The position numbers and the translations under genes were made by a program. Of a DNA stretch of 64,000 nucleotides, positions 34,375-42,836 are shown piece after piece (within the stretch, counting starts at the first letter, position 1; every line of letters starts with the position of its first letter). Location: NCBI RefSeq assembly GCF_008704995.1, contig NZ_CP023747.1:6358001-6422000 (forward strand), given 5' to 3'. The notes beneath the pieces were generated by a model, which made no database searches, was not told the origin of the DNA, and saw only the letters and a list, made by a program, of their open reading frames with translations. This DNA comes from Streptomyces nodosus. GTDB lineage: Bacteria > Actinomycetota > Actinomycetes > Streptomycetales > Streptomycetaceae.

Positions 34375-34920
34375 ATGATTCGTCGGACACTGCAGGGCGG
34401 TCTGCTGGCCACGGTCGCGCTGTTCGCGCTGGTGCCCACGGCAGCCGTGGCCGCCGAGAGCGACCACGTCGTCCCGGCGCCGCTCGTCGCGACGGCCCCG
34501 CACCGCGCCCATGTCCTGTTCCCCGACTCCGCCCGGAACGCGCCGGTCAGCCATCGAGCGCGGCACGCGACGCGGTGGTGCCATCACCACGCCCGCCACC
34601 ACCACTTCCGTCACCACTGCCATGTGCGCCGCGCCCATCACATCCGTCATGTCCATCACGCCACAAGAACGGCCTACCACCACCGCTCCCACGCCCTGGG
34701 ACGTGTCGGCGCACGCCATGTCTCGCTGAACGTCCGCTCCGGCCCCGGCTTCGGCTACCGCGTCATCGGCCACCGCCACGGCCACGCCCGTCTGCTGGTG
34801 TCGTGCCAGAGGCACGGCTCGTACGTCCACGGGAACCGGCACTGGTACCGGCTCGCCCACGGCAGGGGGTATGTCTCCGCCCACTATGTCCGCGTAGGGA
34901 GCGCCGTGCCCTGGTGCTGA
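34375..34920 (+). CDS. secreted histidine-rich SH3-domain protein
   Basis: This 181-residue protein has a signal peptide (MIRRTLQGG, hydrophobic core, likely cleavage after AVA near residue 27). A strongly His-rich stretch follows (about residues 55-105, for example WCHHHARHHHFRHHCHVRR). The C-terminus is a bacterial SH3 domain (LNVRSGPGFGYRVIG, YVSAHYVRVG). GGAGGT lies 4 nt before the ATG. SH3b domains bind cell-wall peptides; the His stretch could bind metal ions (inference). Confidence 0.83.
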   Translation: MIRRTLQGGLLATVALFALVPTAAVAAESDHVVPAPLVATAPHRAHVLFPDSARNAPVSHRARHATRWCHHHARHHHFRHHCHVRRAHHIRHVHHATRTAYHHRSHALGRVGARHVSLNVRSGPGFGYRVIGHRHGHARLLVSCQRHGSYVHGNRHWYRLAHGRGYVSAHYVRVGSAVPWC

Positions 34921-34977
34921 CGGGGTCCGCCTCCCATCTCTCCTGAGGGAGCGGCCCGTCGACCTTCCCGAAGGAGT

Positions 34978-35013
34978 GTTCTGCCCGGTCACCCGTGGGT
35001 GTCCGGGCAGAAC
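34978..35013 (+). terminator. terminator hairpin after the SH3 gene
   Basis: An 11-bp perfect stem (GTTCTGCCCGG / CCGGGCAGAAC) encloses a loop that can itself pair (CACCC/GGGTG). It lies 58 nt after the stop of the SH3 gene. Confidence 0.8.
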
Positions 35014-35146
35014 GTATGCGAGCCTCGGCCCGGGCAATTCGCCCATCTCCTCGGGGACTCGATGTGTGGCGACACCACACCCCTGGGCACACATCCCAAC
35101 AACCAGGGCGAACCGCCCAAAGTGGAATAGGTGTTGAGGACAGTTC

Positions 35147-35176
35147 ATGCAACAGCCCCAGGGACCGAGACCGTGA
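35147..35176 (+). other. possible nine-codon leader ORF coupled to the HTH gene
   Basis: An ATG at 35147 preceded by GAGGA encodes MQQPQGPRP and a TGA at 35174. The TGA overlaps the GTG at 35173 (GTGA) that I take as the start of the HTH-membrane protein. It may couple translation, or be coincidence. Confidence 0.35.
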
Positions 35177-35985
35177 CGGCGGGCGCGGAGGGGACGGCGT
35201 CGGCCGACGAGCAGGGGGACGGCACCTCGTCGGCGCGGATGGACGAGCCGTTCGTGGCGGAGCTGCGCGATCTGAAGAAGCGCACCGGTCTCAGTCTTGC
35301 GGCCCTGGCCGCGCGCACCCCCTACAGCAAGTCCGCCTGGCACCGCTATCTCAACGGCGCCCAGCGACCCCCTCGTTCGGCGGTGGAGGCGCTCGCCCGG
35401 CTCGCCGGTGACGACCCCGCCCCCATACTCGCCCAGTGGGAGGCGGCCGACCGTCCGGCAGCCGTGGGCGCGCCGCCCTGCAAGGACCGCCCCCTGGCGC
35501 GGCCCGCCGGGATCCGGGCGCTGCCGCTGCCGGTGCTCGCCCTGATCGTCACCGTCGCGGCCGTGGCCCTCGCCCTGGTCGCGGCCCATCGCTCCGCGGC
35601 GCCCGGCGGGGCGCGGCAGGCGCCGCCCGCGTCCCGGTGCCGGGGCGCCTCCTGTCAGGGACAGCAGCCCGATCTGTCCGCCTGCGACCGTGACGCACAG
35701 ACCAAGAGCACGGTCCGGGCCGCCTCCTATGCGGTGCGGTTGGTGTACTCCCCGTCCTGCGGTGCGGCCTGGGCCGAGGTCCAGGCTCCGTCGTCGGCGG
35801 CCCGGGTCGTCTCCGTCCGCTCGGGGCAGGACGTGCTGTCCGCGGCGTACCCGGGGGGCGGTTCCGGCGGCACGGAGAGCCCCCTGATCGCCGTGACCTC
35901 CCCCGAAGGGGTGGAAGCCTGCGCGGAGGTGGACGGCAAACGGGCGTGTACCGGCCTGTACGCCCGGTCCGCCGATGAACGTTGA
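35173..35985 (+). CDS. membrane-bound XRE-HTH protein with DUF2690-like extracytoplasmic domain
   Basis: This 270-residue protein has an N-terminal Cro/C1-type helix-turn-helix (FVAELRDLKKRTGLSLAALA, then SKSAWHRYLNG), one transmembrane helix (about residues 115-137, LPVLALIVTVAAVALALVAA) and an outer domain with several cysteines (CRGASC, SACDRDAQTKSTVRAA), as in DUF2690 proteins. It may sense an external signal and act on DNA or a partner protein inside. The GTG at 35173 is preferred for its weak AGGGA; an in-frame GTG at 35131 and an ATG at 35239 are alternatives. Confidence 0.8.
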   Translation: MTAGAEGTASADEQGDGTSSARMDEPFVAELRDLKKRTGLSLAALAARTPYSKSAWHRYLNGAQRPPRSAVEALARLAGDDPAPILAQWEAADRPAAVGAPPCKDRPLARPAGIRALPLPVLALIVTVAAVALALVAAHRSAAPGGARQAPPASRCRGASCQGQQPDLSACDRDAQTKSTVRAASYAVRLVYSPSCGAAWAEVQAPSSAARVVSVRSGQDVLSAAYPGGGSGGTESPLIAVTSPEGVEACAEVDGKRACTGLYARSADER

Positions 35986-36052
35986 GCGGATGATCTGGCC
36001 GGAAGTGGGCCCCTGTCCCAGGGCACCTCCGCGCAGCCCCTCGGACGGACGT

Positions 36053-36067
36053 CCTACATGTTGTAGG
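36053..36067. promoter_or_regulatory. inverted repeat CCTACA-TGT-TGTAGG, candidate operator
   Basis: A 6-bp inverted repeat with 3-nt spacer lies 61 nt before the start at 36129. A near-identical element occurs at 37092-37108 before the next gene. The CTACA/TGTAG half-sites resemble BlaI/CopY-type operators (recalled consensus). Confidence 0.5.
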
Positions 36068-36128
36068 GTTTGGCTCGTCCGTCCGCCGGTCGGTTACGGC
36101 CGGGGTGTTGTCGCCGTTCGGGGGATCT

Positions 36129-36872
36129 GTGCGGGAGTCCGAGGAGCCGTCACCGGAGCACGGCCCGATCTTCGAGCGGATGGTCGACCGGGCCCTGGGG
36201 CTTCCACGGGTGGCGGCCACGATCCGTACCGCCGGCGCGCGCCGGTCGCATGAGCGGCTGCGCGCGCGGGCGCTGGAGGCGCGCGACACCCTCCTCGGCG
36301 TCGCCACCGATGAATACGAGCGCTATGCCGCGCTCCGAGCCGCCGTCCTCGCGCCCGGCGGGCGCCCCGCACGTGGCGACGGCCGTACCGACCGGCTGCT
36401 GCTGGTGCTCGCGGTGCTGGTGCCCAGCCTCGGGGTGGTGGCCGCAGGGGTGTTTCTGCTGTGCGGCTTCGGCCTGCGTGCCTTCGCCGCGCGCCCGCAT
36501 GCCGGAGACGGTCTGGTGATGTCCGGGGTGATCGCCGCCGCGGTGACGGCGGGGGCGGCCCTCGGTGACCTCGCCTGGCTCCTGGCCGCCCGGGCGCGGG
36601 GCCGCGACGGCGGTCACGGTGACGATCCGGCCGACCGGGATCCCGGGGTTCGCCGTGCCCGTGAGGACTGGGAGCGCGCGGTGATGGAGCGGGGGCTGGT
36701 GCCCTTCCTGCTGGAACGCGCGGATCTCGAACGCGCGGAGCTCGAGCATCTGGCTGCCGAACGCGTGGATCTCGGGCGCGTGGACGTCGGGGGTGTGGAT
36801 GCCGGGCGTGTGGACGCCGGGTGTATGGATCTCGGACGCGGACAGGACCCCGTGGCGGACAGGGCGCCGTAG
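36129..36872 (+). CDS. membrane protein of unknown function with repetitive C-terminus
   Basis: This 247-residue protein has two hydrophobic segments (about residues 89-113, LLLVLAVLVPSLGVVAAGVF, and 130-155, VIAAAVTAGAALGDLAWLL) and charged cytoplasmic-type ends. The last 45 residues become short Asp/Val/Gly repeats (VDVGGVDAGRVDAG), matching degenerate repeats in the DNA. The GTG at 36129 follows GGGGGA. No family recognised. Confidence 0.7.
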   Translation: MRESEEPSPEHGPIFERMVDRALGLPRVAATIRTAGARRSHERLRARALEARDTLLGVATDEYERYAALRAAVLAPGGRPARGDGRTDRLLLVLAVLVPSLGVVAAGVFLLCGFGLRAFAARPHAGDGLVMSGVIAAAVTAGAALGDLAWLLAARARGRDGGHGDDPADRDPGVRRAREDWERAVMERGLVPFLLERADLERAELEHLAAERVDLGRVDVGGVDAGRVDAGCMDLGRGQDPVADRAP

Positions 36873-36910
36873 CCGCGACCCGCCTCCCCGTCGGGCAAGC
36901 CACCCTCGCC

Positions 36911-37036
36911 CGAGTCCCGAGTCCCGAGTCCCGAGTCCCGAGTCCCGAGTCCCGAGTCCCGAGTCCCGAGTCCCGAGCCTCGAGCCTCGAGCCCTGAGCC
37001 CTGAGCCCTGAGCCCTGAGCCCTGAGCCCCGAGCCC
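36911..37036. repeat. heptamer tandem repeat, 18 units
   Basis: Eighteen contiguous 7-bp units fill 126 bp: nine CGAGTCC, two CGAGCCT, one CGAGCCC, five TGAGCCC and one CGAGCCC. It lies in the 342-nt gap between the membrane-protein gene and the MprF-like gene. Blocks of identical variants suggest recent slippage. Confidence 0.95.
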
Positions 37037-37091
37037 CAGGCGTCCCGGTTCGGTCCTTGCCTGACTCCTACCTTCCAGGGCCCCATGAAAC

Positions 37092-37108
37092 CCCTACGAA
37101 ATGTAGGG
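37092..37108. promoter_or_regulatory. inverted repeat CCCTAC-N5-GTAGGG, candidate operator
   Basis: A 6-bp inverted repeat 107 nt before the MprF-like gene start. It matches the element at 36053-36067, suggesting both genes answer to the same regulator. Confidence 0.5.
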
Positions 37109-37214
37109 TCGATCGGAGTATGCAGGGAGAACAGTGGGTAGTGCGCCCCCCGTCCCCTGTGTCGCTTCCGTCCACGCCGGTCGTTCCGGCCTTTCGTCGA
37201 GATGAGTCATCGCG

Positions 37215-39059
37215 GTGCCCGCACGTCAGAAACCGGTGTTTCCCCAGCAGCGCGCCCAGTGCCCGCGGGACGCGGCGGAGCAGCGGCCGCCGCTTCTGTC
37301 GCGCCTGCGCCCGGGGGCGGCCGCCGCCACGGTCTGGTACCTCAGGCTGCTGGCCGTGCTGAACATCGTCGCGGTGCTCTCGCTGTCCTTCCGCGAAGAG
37401 GTCCACGAGCACAACGGCGGGGAGCTCTTCACCCCGTATCTGGCCACCGCCGGACTGGTCTCGGCGGTCCTTGCGCTGTTCCTGGCGGTGGTGATGCGGC
37501 GCCGGAAACGCGCCGCGTGGATCTTCAATCTGCTGCTGGCCGGCCCGCTGTTCGTGCTCTATGTGCTCGCCCTCACCCAGGCCCCCTACCGGAGACATGT
37601 CTTCGACTGGATCTCCGTCCTGCTCACCGGGCTGTTCGTGGCCGCGCTGCTGCTCGGCCGCAGGGAGTTCCGGGCCGTGGGCGACCGCTCCAATCCGAGG
37701 CTCGCACTGATCGTCGCCGGCTGCGGAGTCCTGGTCAGCGGCGGTATCGGCACCCTGCTGGTGAGCGCCACCAACCAACTGCCCGGCGCCTCCCTCCTGG
37801 ACAGGATCGCCTACACCCTGCTGCGCGGCGTCAGCGTCGGCCCGCTCGCCGACCGTATCGACGCCGTGCACGCCCCGCGCTGGGTCGACATCACCATCAA
37901 CATCCTGATCGCGCTCTCCGCGCTCTGTGTCCTCTACGCCTGCTTCCGCGCGCCCCGCGGCCGGGAACTCCTCGGCGAGGAGGACGAACGGCGGCTGCGC
38001 GCCCTGCTCGACCAGCACGGTGAGCGCGACTCCCTCGGCTATTTCGCGCTGCGCCGCGACAAGGCGGTCATCTGGTCCCCGAGCGGCAAGGCCGCGATCG
38101 CCTATCGGGTGATCGGCGGTGTCACCCTGGCCTCCGGCGATCCGATCGGCGACCCCGAGGCCTGGCCGGGCGCCATCGACGCCTGGCTGGAGGAGGCCCG
38201 TCGGCACGCCTGGACTCCCGCCGTGATGGGCGCCGGGGAGGAGGCCGGCACGATCTACGCCCGCCATGGCCTCGACGCCCTCGAACTGGGTGACGAGGCG
38301 ATCGTGGAGGTCGCGGACTTCAGCCTCGAGGGCCGGGCGATGCGGGTCGTGCGACAGGCGCACAACCGGGTCCGTCGCGCCGGTCACACCGTAAGGATCC
38401 GCCGGCACGGGGACATCCCCGAGTCCGAGATGGCCACCCTGATCAAGAAGGCGGACGACTGGCGCGACGGCGGGGAGCGCGGCTTCTCCATGGCCCTGGG
38501 ACGACTCGGCGACCCCGCCGACGACAGCTGCGTGATGCTGGAGTGCCTCGACCGCGAGGGCGAGCCGCGGGCGATGCTCAGCTTTGTCCCCTGGGGCGCG
38601 CACGGCCTCTCCCTCGATCTGATGCGGCGCGATCGCGACAGCGAGAACGGCCTGATGGAGTTCATGGTCATCGAGCTGCTGCTGCGGGCCCCCGAGGTCG
38701 GCATCGAGCGGGTGTCGCTGAACTTCGCCATGTTCCGCGCCGTCTTCGAACGCGGTTCCCGTCTGGGCGCCGGACCCGTGCTGCGGCTGTGGCGCTCGGT
38801 GCTGACCTTCTTCTCCCGGTGGTGGCAGATCGAGTCCCTCTATCGCGCCAACGCCAAGTACCGGCCGGTGTGGGAGCCCCGCTTCCTGCTGTTCGAGAAG
38901 ACCAGCGACATCCCGCGCATCGGCATCGCCAGCGCCCGCGCCGAGGGCTTTCTGACCGTGCCCGCCCTGCCGCCCCTCCTCGGACGGCACCCCCGGATCG
39001 CGCGCGGGCGCACCGGCGGACCACAGGAGCCGGTGAACACCCACGGAGGGACGCGGTGA
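37215..39059 (+). CDS. MprF-like protein with DUF2156 aminoacyl-lipid transferase domain
   Basis: This 614-residue protein has about six transmembrane helices in residues 35-250 and a cytoplasmic DUF2156 domain from about 265 to 580, with GYFALRRDKAVIWSPSGKAA, GVTLASGDPIGD, ADDWRDGGERGFSMALGRL and VSLNFAMFRAVFERG. This is the catalytic domain of phosphatidylglycerol lysyltransferases (MprF/LysX type), which move an amino acid from tRNA to a membrane lipid. No lysyl-tRNA synthetase domain is attached. The GTG at 37215 is the start used; the ribosome binding site is weak. Confidence 0.88.
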   Translation: MPARQKPVFPQQRAQCPRDAAEQRPPLLSRLRPGAAAATVWYLRLLAVLNIVAVLSLSFREEVHEHNGGELFTPYLATAGLVSAVLALFLAVVMRRRKRAAWIFNLLLAGPLFVLYVLALTQAPYRRHVFDWISVLLTGLFVAALLLGRREFRAVGDRSNPRLALIVAGCGVLVSGGIGTLLVSATNQLPGASLLDRIAYTLLRGVSVGPLADRIDAVHAPRWVDITINILIALSALCVLYACFRAPRGRELLGEEDERRLRALLDQHGERDSLGYFALRRDKAVIWSPSGKAAIAYRVIGGVTLASGDPIGDPEAWPGAIDAWLEEARRHAWTPAVMGAGEEAGTIYARHGLDALELGDEAIVEVADFSLEGRAMRVVRQAHNRVRRAGHTVRIRRHGDIPESEMATLIKKADDWRDGGERGFSMALGRLGDPADDSCVMLECLDREGEPRAMLSFVPWGAHGLSLDLMRRDRDSENGLMEFMVIELLLRAPEVGIERVSLNFAMFRAVFERGSRLGAGPVLRLWRSVLTFFSRWWQIESLYRANAKYRPVWEPRFLLFEKTSDIPRIGIASARAEGFLTVPALPPLLGRHPRIARGRTGGPQEPVNTHGGTR

Positions 39060-39218
39060 AGGCCCACCGCGGGACCCGGTGCACGCCCACGACGGGACCC
39101 GGGTGAAGAGGGGAACGGCGCCACCGGGGTGAACCGACGGTCGCCCCGGCCCTCGGGCCACGGCTGCGGCCGGCCCTCAGGCCACGGCCGCGGGGCAGAC
39201 GGTACCTCGGAACACGTC

Positions 39219-39986
39219 CTACGAGGGACGGCCGTCCCGGGCGGCCAGTTCGCGGGCGTGCTCGACCGCGGCGCGGGCGGTGGTGCGGACGATCGGGCCA
39301 TGGCCGGGGAGCAGGACATCGGCGTCGAGCTCTTCGAGGGCGCTCAGGGAGTCGAGGGCGCGGGACCGGTCGCGGTGGAACATCCGGGGCAGCAGCTGCG
39401 GCCCCTGCTGACGGGACGTCGGATGGCCGCTGACCAGTGCGTCTCCCGTGATCAGCGTGCCCGTGTCGGGCAGTTGGTAGGCGCAGTGCCCGTCGGTGTG
39501 ACCGGGCGTCGGAACCGGAAGGGGACGCCCGGGGACATCGAGCCGGCCCTCCCGCGGGAACGGCTGCGGATCGACGACGGGGACATGCGTCTTTCCGCCC
39601 GCGCGCAGGGCGTGGACGGCCCAGGGCAGCACACCGGGACGCCAGCCGTTGGCCAGGACCTGACCCACCGAGACCTGGTGCAGAAACTCGCGCCGTGCGT
39701 GCGGCAGCTCCTCCCGGTGCATCAGCACCGGCGTCCCATGGGTGCGGCGCAGATACTCGGCCGCGCCCAAGTGGTCGTTGTGCGCATGGGTGATCAGCAC
39801 GGCTTCCACGGCGGCAGGGGACACACCTACCGCGGCCAGGGAGGCGAGGAGCCGCTCCCGGTCCTTCGGATACCCCGCGTCGACGAGGGTGGCGCTGTCA
39901 CCGTCCTTGACGATCACCCAGTTGGTGCTGGTCCCCGCCACCAGATACACATCGGGGCCGACTTCGACGATGCCGTCGTTGGACAT
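39219..39986 (-). CDS. MBL-fold metallo-hydrolase
   Basis: This 255-residue protein has the metal-binding THAHNDHLGA motif (residues 66-75), then a PGHTDGHC His and a TGDALVSGH Asp, completing the glyoxalase-II/beta-lactamase-like site. There is no signal peptide, so it is cytoplasmic. It converges with the MprF-like gene and diverges from rpiB. The substrate cannot be told from sequence; glyoxalase-like thioester or lactone hydrolysis is possible. Confidence 0.88.
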   Translation of the reverse strand: MSNDGIVEVGPDVYLVAGTSTNWVIVKDGDSATLVDAGYPKDRERLLASLAAVGVSPAAVEAVLITHAHNDHLGAAEYLRRTHGTPVLMHREELPHARREFLHQVSVGQVLANGWRPGVLPWAVHALRAGGKTHVPVVDPQPFPREGRLDVPGRPLPVPTPGHTDGHCAYQLPDTGTLITGDALVSGHPTSRQQGPQLLPRMFHRDRSRALDSLSALEELDADVLLPGHGPIVRTTARAAVEHARELAARDGRPS

Positions 39987-40204
39987 GGATCACCGGAACT
40001 TCCTCAGGGCCCCGCAGGGCGGACCGACTTCAGCCATCGGATGCGGACACCTGTTCCGGCGCCGCCCCGTTCATCCTCTCGCAGCCCGGATCCGGTGGAA
40101 CGCCAGGATCCGGCAACCGAAAAGTACCGTCCGGCCGAGCGCCCGCCCGAACCCCCTCCCGCCACCCGGCCGGGTGAACGGCCTGCGCGGGTAGGCTCCG
40201 GGAC

Positions 40205-40711
40205 ATGCGGATCTCTGTTTCCTCGGACATGGACGAACCCGTGGCCCGTCTCCTGGTCACGGAGCTGGGCGACCGCGGCCACGAGGTGCTGGCGCACGGT
40301 GCGCTGCGCCCCGGGGACGACCGTCGGTGGGCCATGTGCTCGGAGGCCGCGGCCCGCGAGGTCGCCGACGGGCGGTCGGACCAGGCGGTGGTGTGCTGCT
40401 GGACCGGTACGGGAGCGTCGATCGCCGCGAACAAGGTGCCGGGCGTACGGGCGGCGCTGTGCACGGACGCCTACACGGCGGACGGAGCACGCCGCTGGAA
40501 CGACGCCAATGTGCTGGCGCTGAGCCTGCGGCTGACCTCGGAGCCGCTGCTCAAGGAGATCCTGGACGCCTGGTTCACGGCCGAGCCCGACGAGGAGCCC
40601 GAGGACCGGGAGAACCTGGACCGGATCGACCGGATCGACCGGATCGACCGGATCGACCGGATCGAGCGGATCGAGCGGGGCGGAACCGCATCCGGTCGCC
40701 GCGAGGAGTGA
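40205..40711 (+). CDS. RpiB/LacAB-family sugar-phosphate isomerase
   Basis: This 168-residue protein has the RpiB core, including CWTGTGASIAANKVPGVRAA and NVLALSLRL. Family members interconvert ribose 5-phosphate and ribulose 5-phosphate or related sugar phosphates. The canonical N-terminal part is shortened. The C-terminus has an odd tail of repeated Asp-Arg-Ile residues produced by a 9-bp tandem repeat. The true substrate is uncertain; this small variant is frequent in Streptomyces. Confidence 0.85.
   Translation: MRISVSSDMDEPVARLLVTELGDRGHEVLAHGALRPGDDRRWAMCSEAAAREVADGRSDQAVVCCWTGTGASIAANKVPGVRAALCTDAYTADGARRWNDANVLALSLRLTSEPLLKEILDAWFTAEPDEEPEDRENLDRIDRIDRIDRIDRIERIERGGTASGRREE
40619..40678 (+). 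repeat. in-frame 9-bp tandem repeat in the rpiB-like gene
   Basis: Five perfect GACCGGATC units (40619-40663) followed by GAGCGGATC and a partial unit. They encode repeated Asp-Arg-Ile and Glu-Arg-Ile near the C-terminus and keep the frame whatever the copy number. Confidence 0.95.
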
Positions 40712-40817
40712 GCCGCGCCGGCCGGCCGCGTCATCCCGGGCCTGCTGCCGTGCCCCGGCGGGGCGTCGGCCCGCGCCGGACACCGGGGGCGCCTCCGGCA
40801 CGGTGCCCCACCGCCGG

Positions 40818-41585
40818 TCAGCCGCCGGTTGCCGGCTGCGGGGCCTCCTGGCCGGTCGGCGCCTTCGCGGACCGGTCGTGGGTGATCCAGAGCCACCGCA
40901 CATCGCGCCCGAACGACCAGACCAGGGACCCCAGCGCGAGCGCGATCAGGCCCACCGTCGCCCCGTGCGGCAGAAGACCGGAGGCGGCCACCAGCAGGGC
41001 GATGCCCTGGAAGGCCGCCACCGCCTTGCGTGCCGTGCTGGGCGGCAACTGGCCGTTCAGCCAGGGCAGCAGCCGGGCCGCCGCCACGAACACATAGCGC
41101 ATCGTGCCGATCAGCAGCACCCAGGGGCCCAGCGACATCGACACATACACGCTCAGCACCAGGATCAGAAACGCGTCGACCTCCATGTCGAACCGGGCGC
41201 CGAGCGCGGTGGCCGTGCCCGTGCGCCGGGCCACCTTGCCGTCCACCCCGTCCAGGATCAGCGCCACCGCCGTCAGCCCCACGAACAAGGTCACCGGAGG
41301 CGCGCTCTCGAAGGAGTCCGCGACCAGCGCGGTGACGCCGCCCACCAGGATCGACCGGCCCAGCGTCACCCGGTTGGCCGGTCCGAAGGAGGGCAGCCGG
41401 GAGCGGAGCACGGCCCGGGTGAGGACGGCCCAGGTGCCCAGCGCGAACGCCAGCCCGGTCAGCCAGCCGGCCGTACCCATCCCGATCACCGCCCCCAGCA
41501 AGGCCAGCAGCAGCACCTGCACGCCCGCTCCCACGGTCGTCTCCTGCTGCAACAGCCGTACGTCATATGTGTGGTTCAGGGCCAC
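40818..41585 (-). CDS. CDP-alcohol phosphatidyltransferase
   Basis: This 255-residue membrane protein has the signature DG-x2-DG-x2-AR-x8-G-x3-D-x3-D with Asp112, Asp115, Gly129, Asp133 and Asp137. About six hydrophobic helices surround it. The family joins an alcohol such as glycerol phosphate or inositol phosphate to a CDP-activated lipid. The acceptor cannot be told. It diverges from the dehydrogenase gene at 41695, suggesting some link to the cluster at 41.7-48.1 kb, which is uncertain. Confidence 0.88.
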   Translation of the reverse strand: MALNHTYDVRLLQQETTVGAGVQVLLLALLGAVIGMGTAGWLTGLAFALGTWAVLTRAVLRSRLPSFGPANRVTLGRSILVGGVTALVADSFESAPPVTLFVGLTAVALILDGVDGKVARRTGTATALGARFDMEVDAFLILVLSVYVSMSLGPWVLLIGTMRYVFVAAARLLPWLNGQLPPSTARKAVAAFQGIALLVAASGLLPHGATVGLIALALGSLVWSFGRDVRWLWITHDRSAKAPTGQEAPQPATGG

Positions 41586-41694
41586 CGCTCACCCTCCGGC
41601 CGAGTGACAGATTCGATCTTCGCCACGTACCTTGTGCGCGACTTCTCGTAGCTGCGTTACGTGATGAGACGCCGGATCGTTCAGGAGGACGCAG

Positions 41695-42675
41695 ATGGAC
41701 CTCACCGCCAGGGCCTTCTGGCTGCACTCGCCGGGGCACGGTGAGCTGCGCGATGTGGAGCTGCCGGAACCCGGCGACGGGGAGGTGCTGGTGCGGGCGC
41801 TGTACTCGGGTGTCAGCCGCGGCACCGAGACCCTGGTCTTCCGCGGTGGAGTGCCGGAGAGTCAGCATGCCGCCATGCGTGCCCCCTTCCAGGAGGGCGA
41901 CTTCCCGGCACCGGTGAAATACGGCTATCTGAGTGTCGGGCAGGTGGAACACGGGCCCGCCGAACTGGCCGGGAAGACCGTCTTCTGCCTGTATCCGCAC
42001 CAGAGCCGGTATGTCGTCCCCGCCTCGGCCGTCACCGTCGTGCCGGACTCCGTGCCCGCCGGGCGCGCCGTCCTCGCCGGCACCGTCGAGACCGCGGTCA
42101 ACGCGCTGTGGGACGCCGGACCGCTCATCGGGGACCGGATCGCGGTGGTCGGCGGCGGGATGGTCGGAGGCTGTGTCGCCGCCCTCCTCGCCCGCCATCC
42201 CGGGGTGCGCGTCCAGCTCGTCGACGCCGACCCCGAGCGTGCCGGCACCGCCCGCGCGCTCGGCGTGGACTTCGCGCTGCCCGAGGACGCCCTCGGCGAC
42301 TGCGACCTCGTCGTGCACGCCAGCGCCACCGAACAGGGCCTCGTACGGTCCCTGGAACTGCTCGCCCCGGAGGGCACCGTCGTCGAGCTCAGCTGGTACG
42401 GCGACCGGCGGGTCACCCTGCCGCTCGGCGAGGCCTTCCACTCGCGCCGTCTCACCCTGCGCGGCAGCCAGGTCGGCACCGTCTCGCCGCGCGCCCGCGC
42501 CGGACGCACCTACGCCGACCGCCTCGCCCTGGCCCTCGAACTGCTCGCCGAACCCGCGTTCGACGCACTGATCACGGGTGAGTCCCCCTTCGAGGACCTC
42601 CCCGAGGTGCTGCCCCGCCTCGCCGATGGTGAGCTGAAGGGGCTGTGCCATCGAGTCCTGTACGACGCCGGCTGA
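41695..42675 (+). CDS. medium-chain dehydrogenase lacking the usual zinc ligands
   Basis: This 326-residue protein follows the medium-chain dehydrogenase layout: a GroES-like N-terminus (GEVLVRALYSGVSRGTE) and a Rossmann domain with VVGGGMVGGCVAALL. It is the type with SGVSRGTE and PVKYGY motifs. The normal catalytic-zinc Cys and the His-Glu pair are absent in the first 100 residues. AGGAGG precedes the ATG. It is the first gene of the plus-strand pterin-like cluster and may reduce or oxidise a pathway intermediate (inference). Confidence 0.87.
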   Translation: MDLTARAFWLHSPGHGELRDVELPEPGDGEVLVRALYSGVSRGTETLVFRGGVPESQHAAMRAPFQEGDFPAPVKYGYLSVGQVEHGPAELAGKTVFCLYPHQSRYVVPASAVTVVPDSVPAGRAVLAGTVETAVNALWDAGPLIGDRIAVVGGGMVGGCVAALLARHPGVRVQLVDADPERAGTARALGVDFALPEDALGDCDLVVHASATEQGLVRSLELLAPEGTVVELSWYGDRRVTLPLGEAFHSRRLTLRGSQVGTVSPRARAGRTYADRLALALELLAEPAFDALITGESPFEDLPEVLPRLADGELKGLCHRVLYDAG

Positions 42676-42699
42676 GCCCCGCCGCCCGAGCCGCCCGGA

Positions 42700-42731
42700 A
42701 CCCGGGGAACCCCACGAGGAATTCCCCGGGT
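42700..42731 (+). terminator. hairpin after the dehydrogenase gene
   Basis: A 10-bp perfect stem (ACCCGGGGAA / TTCCCCGGGT) with a 12-nt loop lies 24 nt after the dehydrogenase stop. It may end that transcript or reduce read-through into the next gene. Confidence 0.65.
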
Positions 42732-42836
42732 ATCGAAACACGGAGAACGGGCAGCTGAACAACGCGCAAGGGCCGGCCGTACTAGACGGCGGGCCCCGGC
42801 AGGGGATCAGACGCACCGCACCTGGAGGGTCGTCCG

